Under the pieces are notes generated by a model. The model did no database searches. It was not told the origin of the DNA and saw nothing but the letters and a program-made list of their open reading frames with translations. Source: CAZHBD01 sp964530555 (lineage in GTDB: Bacteria > Patescibacteriota > Saccharimonadia > Saccharimonadales > AWTP1-31). From it: a stretch of 5,151 nt of DNA. The first letter of the stretch is position 1. Each line of letters opens with the position of its first letter. The position numbers and the translations under genes were made by a program. This document shows positions 1 to 4,875 of this stretch, piece by piece. The stretch covers positions 1 to 5,151 of the forward strand of contig CAZHBD010000050.1 of the NCBI GenBank assembly GCA_964530555.1, given 5' to 3'.

Positions 1-2
1 AC

Positions 3-293
3 GGCTGATCCCCGAAGAACGGCACGATCACCATCGAACTAAAGGAAGCAAAAGGTGCTTACGAGATAAGCGTAAAAGATACTGGCTATGGAATTGACGA
101 CAGCGACAAGAATAAAATATTCACGAAATACTTCCGTTCTGAACAAATTAAAAAATACTCCACGGAAGGTACCGGTCTTGGTTTGTTCATCACAAAGTCC
201 TATATTACATCCATGGGCGGAAGCATTCGCTATGAGTCATCAAATAAGGGTACTACGTTTTTTGTAACCCTGCCCAAGAAACTGGTAAAATAA
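3..293 (+). CDS. Sensor histidine kinase, C-terminal ATPase part (5' end missing)
   Basis: This is the catalytic (HATPase_c) end of a two-component histidine kinase, which binds ATP and phosphorylates a histidine located upstream of the window. Readable sequence runs from codon 9-11 (SPKNGTITIE) to the TAA at 291-293. It shows the G1 box DTGYGI, an F-box-like segment FTKYFRSEQ and the G2 box GTGLGLFITKS, followed by the usual end of the fold (GGSIRYES, GTTFFVTLP). The histidine-bearing dimerisation domain and the N box lie outside. Codon 6-8 in this frame is TGA, just before SPKNG, where family members usually have a residue such as Tyr or Thr. The first eight bases are therefore probably a contig-edge error or a frameshift. 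The stop is 6 nt before the first receiver gene, so the two are probably co-transcribed. Family assignment is firm; sensor input is unknown. Confidence 0.9.
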
Positions 294-299
294 GATCTG

Positions 300-707
300 A
301 TGTCAGTGCAAACGAAAACAACCAAAAAGACCATCATGGTTGTCGAAGATGAAGAGCCGCTGTTAAATGTAGTCGGTCGCAAACTCAAACAAGCTGGCTT
401 CAACGTCGTAACGGTAAAGTCGGTCGAGCAGGCGCTTGACTACATAGAAGAACTTGATGGCATAGATCTCATATGGCTCGACCATTACCTTGAAGGCGAC
501 TATGACGGGCTGGCTCTTGTGGGGCGTCTAAAGGACCTTGGCATCCATATTCCTATCTTTTTAGTTTCCAATACAAGCTATCCAGATAAACACCAAACCT
601 ACATCGCAATGGGGGTGGAAAAGTACTACACAAAATCAAACTTTAAACTGTCACAGATAATTGATGATGTAAAGCAGTATCTCGTGGATCAAGAGCATGC
701 TAACTAA
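300..707 (+). CDS. Single-domain response regulator (CheY-like receiver) 1
   Basis: This is a stand-alone receiver of 135 residues with no output domain. The acidic pocket is E16-D17-E18, the likely phosphoacceptor is D61 in IWLDHYL, the switch position is S90 in IFLVSN, and the conserved lysine is K112 in YYTKSN. It is one receiver unit long, so it must act through a protein partner or pass phosphate along a relay. It starts 6 nt after the kinase stop, which makes the kinase its likely phosphodonor. No clear Shine-Dalgarno precedes the ATG, so coupling to the kinase is the likely way it is translated. Beyond D61 the loop is unusual: HYLEGDYDG replaces the common xxMPxxxG, with no proline after the phosphoacceptor. 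This suggests a divergent partner surface. The receiver assignment is strong; the cellular target is not known. Confidence 0.93.
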   Translation: MSVQTKTTKKTIMVVEDEEPLLNVVGRKLKQAGFNVVTVKSVEQALDYIEELDGIDLIWLDHYLEGDYDGLALVGRLKDLGIHIPIFLVSNTSYPDKHQTYIAMGVEKYYTKSNFKLSQIIDDVKQYLVDQEHAN

Positions 708-1095
708 AACTATTCCACTTGGTAAAACTGTTCTCATCGTAGAGGATGATGAAGCGCTGCGTAATATCTTATTGGCGAAACTCGAGCAATCTGGCATAAC
801 AACACTTGCAGCGGCGGACGGCGATGATGCGCTCTACAAAGCTATCAAGCACAAGCCTTCAGTCGTCGTGCTCGACCTGATACTGCCACATATGGGTGGC
901 TTAGAGCTGCTTAGCATACTGCGTAAACATGCGTGGGGGAAAAATATACCTGTCGTAGTACTTACCAACATTGATGATATCAACACAATGAACGAGTGCA
1001 TAAAACATGGTGTTAAATGTCACTACATTAAAAGCAACACCAGTATCGGAAGCGTTGTCGAGACAGTTCGAAGTCAGCTGATGGCTACCGCTTAG
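697..1095 (+). CDS. Single-domain response regulator (CheY-like receiver) 2
   Basis: This second stand-alone receiver has 132 residues. It has E16-D17-D18 as the acidic pocket, D60 as phosphoacceptor in VVVLDLILPHMGG, T90 as switch residue in VVVLTN, and K112 in HYIKSN. It is closer to the family consensus than the receiver before it. Its ATG lies inside the previous gene, overlapping its end by 11 bp (ATGCTAACTAA), a typical arrangement for translational coupling in an operon; only a weak AAGAG lies upstream. It ends at TAG 1093-1095 and overlaps the tail of the oppositely directed third receiver by 11 bp. No DNA-binding or enzymatic output domain is attached. It is probably fed by the same kinase or by a phosphorelay through the first receiver; that link is inferred from position only. 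Confidence 0.93.
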   Translation: MLTKTIPLGKTVLIVEDDEALRNILLAKLEQSGITTLAAADGDDALYKAIKHKPSVVVLDLILPHMGGLELLSILRKHAWGKNIPVVVLTNIDDINTMNECIKHGVKCHYIKSNTSIGSVVETVRSQLMATA

Positions 1096-1468
1096 GCGGC
1101 AGGTACTTTTCAACGATTTGTAGCAGCTGGGTCTTTGAGATGTTTACTTTTATAAAGTATTCAGTTGCGCTATCCAGCTTCATATCATGCTTTTGGTGAG
1201 CGCTGTCAAGGTTGGACATGATAATCACGGGTACACTGCGCAAGGTCTTGTCGTTGCGTATGTACTTTAGAACATCCCAACCCGTTAGCTTGGGGATGAG
1301 CACATCCAAAATGACCAGATCTGGCAGGTGGCGCTTCGCAAGCTGAACAGCATCTTCACCATCAAAAGCAGTCAACGCATTATATCCATCTTTCTCAAGA
1401 ACTTGTTTAATGAAGAAGCTCAACGACTGGTCATCTTCAACAATAAGCACGGTGAACTCTTGCGACAT
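1085..1468 (-). CDS. Single-domain response regulator (CheY-like receiver) 3
   Basis: This third stand-alone receiver, 127 residues long, is encoded on the opposite strand. Key residues are E11-D12-D13, phosphoacceptor D55 in LVILDVLIPKLTG, S85 in VIIMSN and K107 in YFIKVN. It ends in a basic tail (PPKR) whose codons share DNA with the end of the second receiver. It is not in the kinase operon and has its own promoter: a TACAAT box ends 6 nt before the ATG, so the transcript probably starts at the A of the start codon. No Shine-Dalgarno is present. It probably serves the same signalling circuit or another kinase elsewhere. An 8-bp inverted repeat lies at its promoter (see separate entry). Confidence 0.93.
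   Translation of the reverse strand: MSQEFTVLIVEDDQSLSFFIKQVLEKDGYNALTAFDGEDAVQLAKRHLPDLVILDVLIPKLTGWDVLKYIRNDKTLRSVPVIIMSNLDSAHQKHDMKLDSATEYFIKVNISKTQLLQIVEKYLPPKR
1088..1099. terminator. Small stem-loop over the convergent stop codons
   Basis: CCGC-TTAG-GCGG forms a 4-bp GC-only stem with a 4-base loop across the overlapping ends of receivers 2 and 3. A TTTT run follows on the + strand, but only 7 nt later. It may slow polymerase from both directions, yet it is short and lies inside coding sequence, so this is a weak call. Confidence 0.25.
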
Positions 1469-1474
1469 AGCCGC

Positions 1475-1480
1475 ATTGTA
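1475..1480 (-). promoter_or_regulatory. -10 box of receiver 3 promoter (leaderless)
   Basis: On the minus strand, TACAAT is followed by 6 nt and then the ATG of receiver 3, so a standard start site falls on the A of the ATG. The -35 region at the 17-bp spacing is poor (TTTAAT). An activator or an extended contact may be needed. Confidence 0.55.
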
Positions 1481-1484
1481 CGCC

Positions 1485-1529
1485 CTACAACAATATTATT
1501 AAAAAGTAAGTGGGGGGTAGGTGTTGTAG
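1485..1529. repeat. Inverted repeat CTACAACA / TGTTGTAG at the receiver 3 promoter
   Basis: The arms at 1485-1492 and 1522-1529 are perfect 8-bp complements separated by 29 bp. The proximal arm lies in the spacer just upstream of the TACAAT box, so an operator is possible. On the + strand the distal arm is followed by TTTTTT, so a weak + strand terminator is the alternative reading. Confidence 0.4.
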
Positions 1530-1567
1530 TTTTTTACCCAGCACATTTATCAGTTTTTTCTTTGAAG

Positions 1568-1616
1568 ATCCTACCGACTTGTTAAAGCCAACCATTTCCC
1601 GTCAAGTAGGATTTTT
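1568..1616 (+). terminator. Interrupted inverted repeat followed by T-run
   Basis: ATCCTAC-CGA-CTTG at 1568-1581 pairs with CAAGTAGGAT at 1603-1612, with a 3-nt bulge and a 21-nt loop. TTTTT (1612-1616) follows on the + strand. The large loop and AT-rich stem make termination uncertain, and there is no + strand gene just upstream. Confidence 0.3.
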
Positions 1617-1686
1617 ACATCTTGCGACGAGACGAGTGGAACAGTTTCCAGCCACATCTGAAAATTGACCGTCTAGACCCTATTGT

Positions 1687-1710
1687 AAAAGCCCATCCTG
1701 CGATGAGCTT
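1687..1710 (-). terminator. Rho-independent terminator after the toxin gene
   Basis: On the minus strand AAGCTCATC, loop GCAG and GATGGGCTT form a 9-bp stem with one G-U pair. The T-run is formed by the complement of AAAA at 1687-1690. It lies about 45 nt after the toxin stop and is the natural end of the toxin-antitoxin transcript. A homologous hairpin occurs at 5066-5087 before another copy of the same boundary motif. Confidence 0.7.
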
Positions 1711-1717
1711 CTCAAAT

Positions 1718-1732
1718 TGGTGAGCCCGAGGA
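1718..1732 (+). repeat. Boundary motif copy A (TGGTGAGCCCGAGGAGA)
   Basis: This is the shortest and most diverged of four same-direction copies of TGGTGAGCCC(T/G)AGG(G/A)GA. Only about 17 bases match (about 1718-1734); in the shared frame it reads VSPRRIEPQI and then stops. It shares its upstream terminator hairpin with copy D, over roughly 40 bases with several mismatches. Confidence 0.65.
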
Positions 1733-1752
1733 GAATAGAACCCCAAATCTAG

Positions 1753-2013
1753 TTATCCATAAAGTTCACTATGCGAACCAATCAATGCAAAGATAATGAC
1801 TTCATCACCTCGAATTGTATAAAGTGCTCGGATATCACCGTTCACATTCATGCTCCAGTATCCAGCGTAAGCACCTTTTAGTGGGTGAACTCTTAATTGT
1901 GGCGCGGTTGGATCGTTCATGAATAGCTGTAGACGCTCATCGAACTGTTTTTGAAATGTATTAGGAAGTTTTTTATATTGTTTTTTGAACTTCGGAAGAT
2001 ATCTAATCGTCAT
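1753..2013 (-). CDS. Type II toxin, YafQ/RelE-family mRNA interferase
   Basis: This is an 86-residue toxin of the RelE/ParE superfamily, YafQ-like branch. Members cut mRNA on the ribosome and are blocked by a partner antitoxin. Family marks are the start TIRYLPKFKKQYKKL, the middle motif HPLKGAYAGYWSM (H43 to M55), the core strand NGDIRALYTI, and the end FALIGSHSELYG, where H81 and the Y85-G86 terminus match the usual GxHxxLF/YG ending. The length is typical for the family and no key segment is lost, so it is probably active. It begins 7 nt after the antitoxin stop and is transcribed with it. No clear Shine-Dalgarno is present, so translation probably depends on coupling to the antitoxin, which would keep toxin output low. 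Exact cleavage specificity cannot be read from the sequence. Confidence 0.93.
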   Translation of the reverse strand: MTIRYLPKFKKQYKKLPNTFQKQFDERLQLFMNDPTAPQLRVHPLKGAYAGYWSMNVNGDIRALYTIRGDEVIIFALIGSHSELYG

Positions 2014-2020
2014 GTTACGA

Positions 2021-2293
2021 CTACTTTTTTAGATCAGCCAGGAAGTCTTCAGCATTAGAAAATTGCTTACTTGCTTTTCCGTCCTCTAGCTCACTTTCTA
2101 CTTCTGCTATTAGCTTTGAAAGTTGAGGAGTCATTTGCTCGGGAGCATAAAGCTCAATACGTCTTGTAGCCGCAACTTGACGTAGATAAGCATTAACAAG
2201 TGTACTTAAGGTCAGGCCAGCACTTGATGCAACCTCTTGTGCTGAAGCTTTAACGTCCTTATCTATTTTTACGCTTATTACAGTGTTACTCAT
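2021..2293 (-). CDS. Type II antitoxin, RelB/DinJ-type ribbon-helix-helix
   Basis: This 90-residue antitoxin belongs to the RelB/DinJ family. The N-terminal part (about 1-45: MSNTVISVKIDKDVKASAQE, then GLTLSTLVNAYLRQV) is a ribbon-helix-helix unit: the strand TVISVKI would contact DNA and the two helices dimerise. The acidic C-terminal half (about 55-90, ending AEDFLADLKK) would wrap the toxin. A TTG start 36 nt upstream (2329) is possible, but the ATG at 2293 was chosen because the family begins with this short segment and because the promoter would place transcription at this ATG. The order antitoxin then toxin is the common one. The family normally represses its own operon together with the toxin, and an inverted repeat lies exactly on the -10 region here. 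Confidence 0.92.
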   Translation of the reverse strand: MSNTVISVKIDKDVKASAQEVASSAGLTLSTLVNAYLRQVAATRRIELYAPEQMTPQLSKLIAEVESELEDGKASKQFSNAEDFLADLKK

Positions 2294-2318
2294 ACTACAA
2301 AGTATATATCCTGTAGTA
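2293..2318. promoter_or_regulatory. Likely antitoxin operator, TACTACA-N12-TGTAGTA
   Basis: Two perfect 7-bp inverted arms (2293-2299 and 2312-2318) flank the -10 box; one arm abuts the ATG and the other lies in the promoter spacer. A ribbon-helix-helix dimer pair bound here would block polymerase. That is the expected autoregulation of this antitoxin family, though binding itself is inferred. Confidence 0.65.
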
Positions 2319-2329
2319 AGATACGTCAA
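2294..2329 (-). promoter_or_regulatory. Promoter of the toxin-antitoxin operon
   Basis: On the minus strand TTGACG (2329-2324), a 17-bp spacer and TATACT (2306-2301) make a near-consensus sigma-70-type promoter. The -10 box ends 7 nt before the ATG, so the message should begin at or 1 nt from the start codon. This implies a leaderless antitoxin mRNA. Confidence 0.75.
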
Positions 2330-2345
2330 TATAATTACTTAAGTT

Positions 2346-2491
2346 TGGTGAGCCCTAGGGGATTTAGGTCGAACACTTTACTTCTTGAAATCCAAAAGTT
2401 AAGCGAAAAACTTGAGTATTTAGGAATTGTCGAAATTGGAGACGAAATGATTTATATTTCCGAAAATCAGGCTGAAAATGTTTCAATTTAG
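2346..2491 (+). pseudogene. Headless 3' fragment of a small 'VSPRGFR' gene (copy B)
   Basis: From GTG 2348 the frame reads VSPRGFRSNTLLLEIQKLSE and on to ...YLGIVEIGDEMIYIS, ending at TAG 2489-2491 (47 residues). Residue by residue, 22 of the first 38 match the C-terminal half of the gene at 3004-3249. Most codons after the first 12 differ at silent positions, so this was once coding sequence under protein selection. The 5' half is missing: sequence just before TTGGTGAGCCC is the promoter region of the toxin-antitoxin operon on the other strand. No Shine-Dalgarno precedes it, though a TTG or GTG start at the junction is conceivable. The first 34 nt match copies C and D with only two differences, far more than the rest. 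I read it as a remnant or a silent cassette. Confidence 0.6.
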
Positions 2492-2515
2492 AAAAATACG
2501 ATCAATTAACTATTG

Positions 2516-2878
2516 CTACTGCTCAACTCTTTGTTCTGAAGGAGTAGCAGAAAGATGCTCAATCAATACTTTGGCTGCATCAATAACCTCCCAGCCAAGT
2601 GATTCAAGCCGAGTCAGTGGTTTTGCAATGTGGTTAAAATCACCTTTGCCTTCATAAATACCAACCATGCCAAGTCTTTTAGCTACATCTAAACTGCTTA
2701 ATACTTCAGAACCGCTTAGTGGGGTTTGCATTTGGATTTCTGAAGCTAAAAATGGTTCACCGAATGGATATTCGCTAACAGCTAACCAAGTAACAAGTTT
2801 GGGAGTACGGCCAAAAAGTCGGTCACCTACTAAATCGGTGACAGGATCAAAACGATTGGGGTTACGTCGATTGCGCAT
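2516..2878 (-). CDS. Small winged-helix-like protein, possible transcription regulator
   Basis: The family is not recognised by name. The protein has 120 residues and a predicted winged-helix layout. After a basic start (MRNRRNPNRF) there is a helix around 28-36 (LVTWLAVSE), a second around 43-50 (FLASEIQM), a candidate recognition helix around 55-69 (SGSEVLSSLDVAKRL), a hairpin-like wing around 70-85 (GMVGIYEGKGDFNHI), then a closing amphipathic helix (about 97-109). No signal peptide or membrane segment is seen. DNA binding is inferred from shape only. It has its own promoter and faces the gene at 3004 across a 125-bp divergent region, so it may control that gene and itself. Two copies of the boundary motif (2346 and 3068) bracket it. 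No Shine-Dalgarno precedes the ATG. Confidence 0.7.
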   Translation of the reverse strand: MRNRRNPNRFDPVTDLVGDRLFGRTPKLVTWLAVSEYPFGEPFLASEIQMQTPLSGSEVLSSLDVAKRLGMVGIYEGKGDFNHIAKPLTRLESLGWEVIDAAKVLIEHLSATPSEQRVEQ

Positions 2879-2909
2879 TCAGGTATTATTTCTTGGTTAA
2901 TTACTAAAT

Positions 2910-2938
2910 ATTATATCATTATTTTAACATTATGTCAC
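2910..2938 (-). promoter_or_regulatory. Promoter of the winged-helix-like gene
   Basis: On the minus strand GTGACA (2938-2933), a 17-bp spacer and the perfect box TATAAT (2915-2910) are present. The expected start near 2903 gives an AT-rich leader of about 25 nt with no Shine-Dalgarno before the ATG at 2878. Confidence 0.7.
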
Positions 2939-2975
2939 TTTTACATTTATAGCCTGTCTGTTCTAGGGGGAATCG

Positions 2976-2981
2976 TACACT
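2976..2981 (+). promoter_or_regulatory. Candidate -10 box for the gene at 3004
   Basis: TACACT lies 22 nt before the ATG, which would give a short leader containing the GAGGAG ribosome site. The -35 region at 17 bp (CCTGTC) is poor, so the gene may need activation, perhaps by the divergent winged-helix-like protein. Confidence 0.35.
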
Positions 2982-2989
2982 AAATAACA

Positions 2990-2995
2990 GAGGAG
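2990..2995 (+). promoter_or_regulatory. Strong Shine-Dalgarno GAGGAG
   Basis: GAGGAG sits 8 nt before ATG 3004. It is the only convincing Shine-Dalgarno in the window and fixes the start of the small gene that contains repeat copy C. Confidence 0.75.
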
Positions 2996-3003
2996 AATCA
3001 ATA

Positions 3004-3249
3004 ATGAGCTTAAAAAGTAATAAATTTACGAATTCAATCGGATCTATTATTCCCCGATGGCTTGAAATGGTGAGCCCTAGGGGATTTAGATGGAACACTT
3101 TGATCTGTAAATTGGAATCCTTAGAGCAAAAATTGGAGGAACTCGGGATCTTAGAGGTTGATGGTCGTATGACCTATATATCTACGCGTGTGGTCAAGAC
3201 TAGCCAAGTTTCTAAGCAACAACTAAGCCACCAACAAAATCATGCGTAA
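3004..3249 (+). CDS. Small 'VSPRGFR' protein, possible wing-type DNA-binding fragment
   Basis: Not recognised by name; 81 residues. Residues 1-22 (SLKSNKFTNSIGSIIPRW...) are specific to this copy. Residues 23-60 hold the segment shared with copy B: VSPRGFRWNTL, an amphipathic helix ICKLESLEQKLEELGI, and EVDGRMTYIS, which looks like the last helix and wing of a winged-helix fold. The tail (61-81) is polar and rich in Gln, Ser and His (SKQQLSHQQNH). The strong GAGGAG site and the conservation with copy B argue for a real gene. The nucleotide block 3068-3122 is repeated exactly at the window end. It is divergent from the winged-helix-like gene at 2516-2878 and overlaps a tiny downstream frame by 8 nt. 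It could be a small regulator or a hybrid made by recombination at the TGGTGAGCCC site. Confidence 0.6.
   Translation: MSLKSNKFTNSIGSIIPRWLEMVSPRGFRWNTLICKLESLEQKLEELGILEVDGRMTYISTRVVKTSQVSKQQLSHQQNHA
3068..3122 (+). repeat. Boundary repeat copy C (55 nt, identical to copy D)
   Basis: This copy lies inside the small gene at 3004. It is identical to 5097-5151 over 55 nt and to copy B over the first 34 nt with two mismatches. Similarity to the other copies begins sharply at TGGTGAGCCC. It includes the perfect palindrome CCCTAGGG. Confidence 0.95.
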
Positions 3250-3397
3250 ATACAATCTTTCCCTTGCAAAGCTAGGCAGCGAATTACACGGCCCAGAGGA
3301 CGTTATGTACATCGAAAGCAAACAAGTCTTGTTCTGGTAAAACCTAAAGAACGACAGCCAAGTCGTCAAAGCCATTGGCAATAACCAAAAGAAATAA
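3242..3397 (+). pseudogene. Tiny frame interrupted by TAA, coupled to the gene at 3004
   Basis: The ATG at 3242 overlaps the previous stop (ATGCGTAA) and opens a 32-residue frame, MRKYNLSLAKLGSELHGPED and on to ...QVLFW, ending at TAA 3338-3340. The same frame then continues for 18 plausible codons (NLKNDSQVVKAIGNNQKK) to a second TAA at 3395-3397. The sequence on both sides looks equally protein-like. A single G-to-T change turning GAA into TAA would explain it, but a true 32-residue product is also possible. No homologue is recognised and no Shine-Dalgarno is seen. Confidence 0.4.
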
Positions 3398-3467
3398 ATC
3401 AAAATCCTTTCGCCAGCTTGCCGAATGAGCATCTTACTAATCGAGCTAGTCTTACGTTAAAAGCTTA

Positions 3468-3476
3468 TGGTAAAAT
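3468..3476 (+). promoter_or_regulatory. Extended -10 promoter of the surface protein gene
   Basis: TGG-TAAAAT is an extended -10 element (TGn plus hexamer) ending 7 nt before ATG 3484, with no good -35 at 17 bp. The start site would fall on or next to the ATG, and no Shine-Dalgarno is present. This gives a second reason to prefer 3484 over the upstream TTG at 3418. Confidence 0.5.
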
Positions 3477-3483
3477 AACTGCA

Positions 3484-4875
3484 ATGAGTAAAAATAAGGT
3501 TAATATTTTACGTTTTTTAACATTAACCATAAATTGTGTTTTCACATTTTTGCTACTCACTAATCAGGTTAACGCTGCGACCCCTGGAGTTCGTCATATA
3601 CAGGATTTTCGCACGGAAAGCGACGGCTTAGTAAACAGCACAAACGGTGACGGTTCAGCTGATCCGGAGACCTGGCAACAAAACTCGCAGTATGCACCCG
3701 ATTACTTCGCTCACGGGGAAGTGAAGAACGGCTACTATGCCCTGGATGGGGATAAATTTAGTAGCAGAATGTATCTTAACTACACTGGCCCAGGGCGAAT
3801 AACCTGGGGCTATGGCTCACCAGTAAGAGGACCAGGTAACGGATACGAAATAATTGGCCAGGCTGCAAACCCCTTTGCCCAATCTATGAGCGTCCTTGAA
3901 AATATGGACGGGACAGGCTATGCTGCGGTCGTTAGCGAGCCGAGCTGTACGAGTGAACCACAACTTTCTATTGGTAAGTTAGCGAGCCAGCAGGTGGATA
4001 CGATTGCTGGTCCATGGTCACCGGGTCGAAGACTCACTAAAAATGATCGAATTGGTTTTGCATGGGATAATGACGGTAATTTTACTATGTATCTCAACGG
4101 AGATGAGCTGGGAACGGTTAACGATACGACGTATGACATCACGCAAACAATTAAGGAGTACGCCGTGCTTGACACGCTCTCTGTTTGGATGCCAAGAATG
4201 AGTTGGTGGTCAGAAACCGATGGAGCCGACATCAACCTTGGCGCTGGCCTTGGATCAGACTTACCACCAGTAAATTGCGACGCTAACAACGACGGCCAAG
4301 ATGACTTTAACCAGGCAAATGTTGCTGGGCTTACAAATAGCGTCGATAATGGCAACTACATTGGTGTCGAAGTTCCCAATGACTGTACCTTTGTCAGTAA
4401 ATCAATCAACTCAGAATCAGCCAGCGCTAAAGCCGACCCACTATACGATTATCCGCTTGGACTCATGGACTTTCAAATTACATGCTCAACACCAGGACAA
4501 AACGTCACTATTTCACAGTACTACTACGATACAGAACTCACGGGTCTAAAACTACGAAAATATAACTCAGCATCACAAGTCTACAGCGACGTCACAGGTG
4601 CAACTGTTAGTAACGAAACAATTAATGGTCGCAAAGCGATCAAAGTCACTTACACTGTTACCGATAATGGGGCTGGGGATGAAGACAACACCCCAGGTGT
4701 AATTCGTGACCCGGTAGGTCTTGGCCAAACCCTGGCAGCCACGGCAACAACTAGCAATAAGCTTTCGTCAACAGGAGCATCAGCAAGTTATTTACCTGTG
4801 GCAACCCTCTCGATAAGTATTCTCGGCTTGGCTACACTAACAAGACGAAAACTACACTATAAACTCTCAAAGTAA
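3484..4875 (+). CDS. Secreted choice-of-anchor U-type surface protein with LSSTG sorting signal
   Basis: This is a cell-surface protein of 463 residues. Signal peptide: basic start (K3, K5, R10), hydrophobic core 11-25, cleavage near VNA-A (31/32). Residues about 35-260 form a beta-rich, lectin-like region (for example DRIGFAWDNDGNFTMYLNG, 188-206) with many Gly, Asn, Tyr and Trp; a LamG/SPRY-type jellyroll is a guess. DANNDGQDD (266-274) looks like a calcium-binding repeat. About 300-415 match the choice-of-anchor U pattern (YPLGLMDFQITCSTPGQNV, QYYYD, then NTPGVIRDPVGLG). The C-terminus is a sortase-type signal: LSSTG (427-431), a membrane segment about 435-452, and the basic tail RRK. Four cysteines (155, 265, 301, 334) remain after cleavage. 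It is probably exported and anchored, perhaps for contact with host cells. The ATG at 3484 was chosen over TTG 3418 because the signal peptide starts there. Confidence 0.88.
   Translation: MSKNKVNILRFLTLTINCVFTFLLLTNQVNAATPGVRHIQDFRTESDGLVNSTNGDGSADPETWQQNSQYAPDYFAHGEVKNGYYALDGDKFSSRMYLNYTGPGRITWGYGSPVRGPGNGYEIIGQAANPFAQSMSVLENMDGTGYAAVVSEPSCTSEPQLSIGKLASQQVDTIAGPWSPGRRLTKNDRIGFAWDNDGNFTMYLNGDELGTVNDTTYDITQTIKEYAVLDTLSVWMPRMSWWSETDGADINLGAGLGSDLPPVNCDANNDGQDDFNQANVAGLTNSVDNGNYIGVEVPNDCTFVSKSINSESASAKADPLYDYPLGLMDFQITCSTPGQNVTISQYYYDTELTGLKLRKYNSASQVYSDVTGATVSNETINGRKAIKVTYTVTDNGAGDEDNTPGVIRDPVGLGQTLAATATTSNKLSSTGASASYLPVATLSISILGLATLTRRKLHYKLSK

Larger units (their letters stand above)
1481..1752. 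other. Non-coding region between receiver 3 and the toxin gene
   Basis: No gene is supported in this stretch; the reading frames crossing it lack start signals and family features. It holds, in + order: an 8-bp inverted repeat at the receiver 3 promoter, a second interrupted inverted repeat (1568-1612), the short hairpin TGGAA-CAGT-TTCCA near 1637-1650, the palindrome GTCTAGAC at 1671-1678, the minus-strand terminator of the toxin-antitoxin operon, and the first copy of the TGGTGAGCCC boundary motif. On the minus strand, that motif and its flank read like the 3' end of a tRNA (T-arm-like GGGGTTCTATTCTCC, then GGGCTCACCA). No tRNA body is present upstream, because the toxin gene begins there. 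Confidence 0.6.

Noticed and set aside
1718..1752. A complete tRNA gene on the minus strand ending GGGCTCACCA
   Set aside because: Only a T-arm-like and acceptor-like 3' piece is present, with one T-stem mismatch; the toxin gene occupies where the tRNA body would be.
2667..2900. Plus-strand 77-codon frame opposite the winged-helix-like gene
   Set aside because: It is a shadow of the minus-strand gene, which has a strong promoter and a coherent protein sequence.
3068..3110. Another frame of repeat C/D reads GDLDGTL, like motif I of HAD phosphatases
   Set aside because: Stop codons flank it on both sides within a few codons, and copy B destroys it (DLGRT), so it is coincidence.
2346..3122. 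Diversity-generating retroelement template/variable repeat pair
   Set aside because: Differences between copies B and C are not confined to adenines and no reverse transcriptase is present.
3418..3483. TTG start giving the surface protein 22 extra residues
   Set aside because: The extension (MPNEHLTNRASLTLK...) would precede the signal peptide, has no ribosome site, and the promoter lies inside it.
3918..4355. Minus-strand 145-codon frame inside the surface protein gene
   Set aside because: It is fully antisense to a well-supported gene, with no start signals and no recognisable domain.
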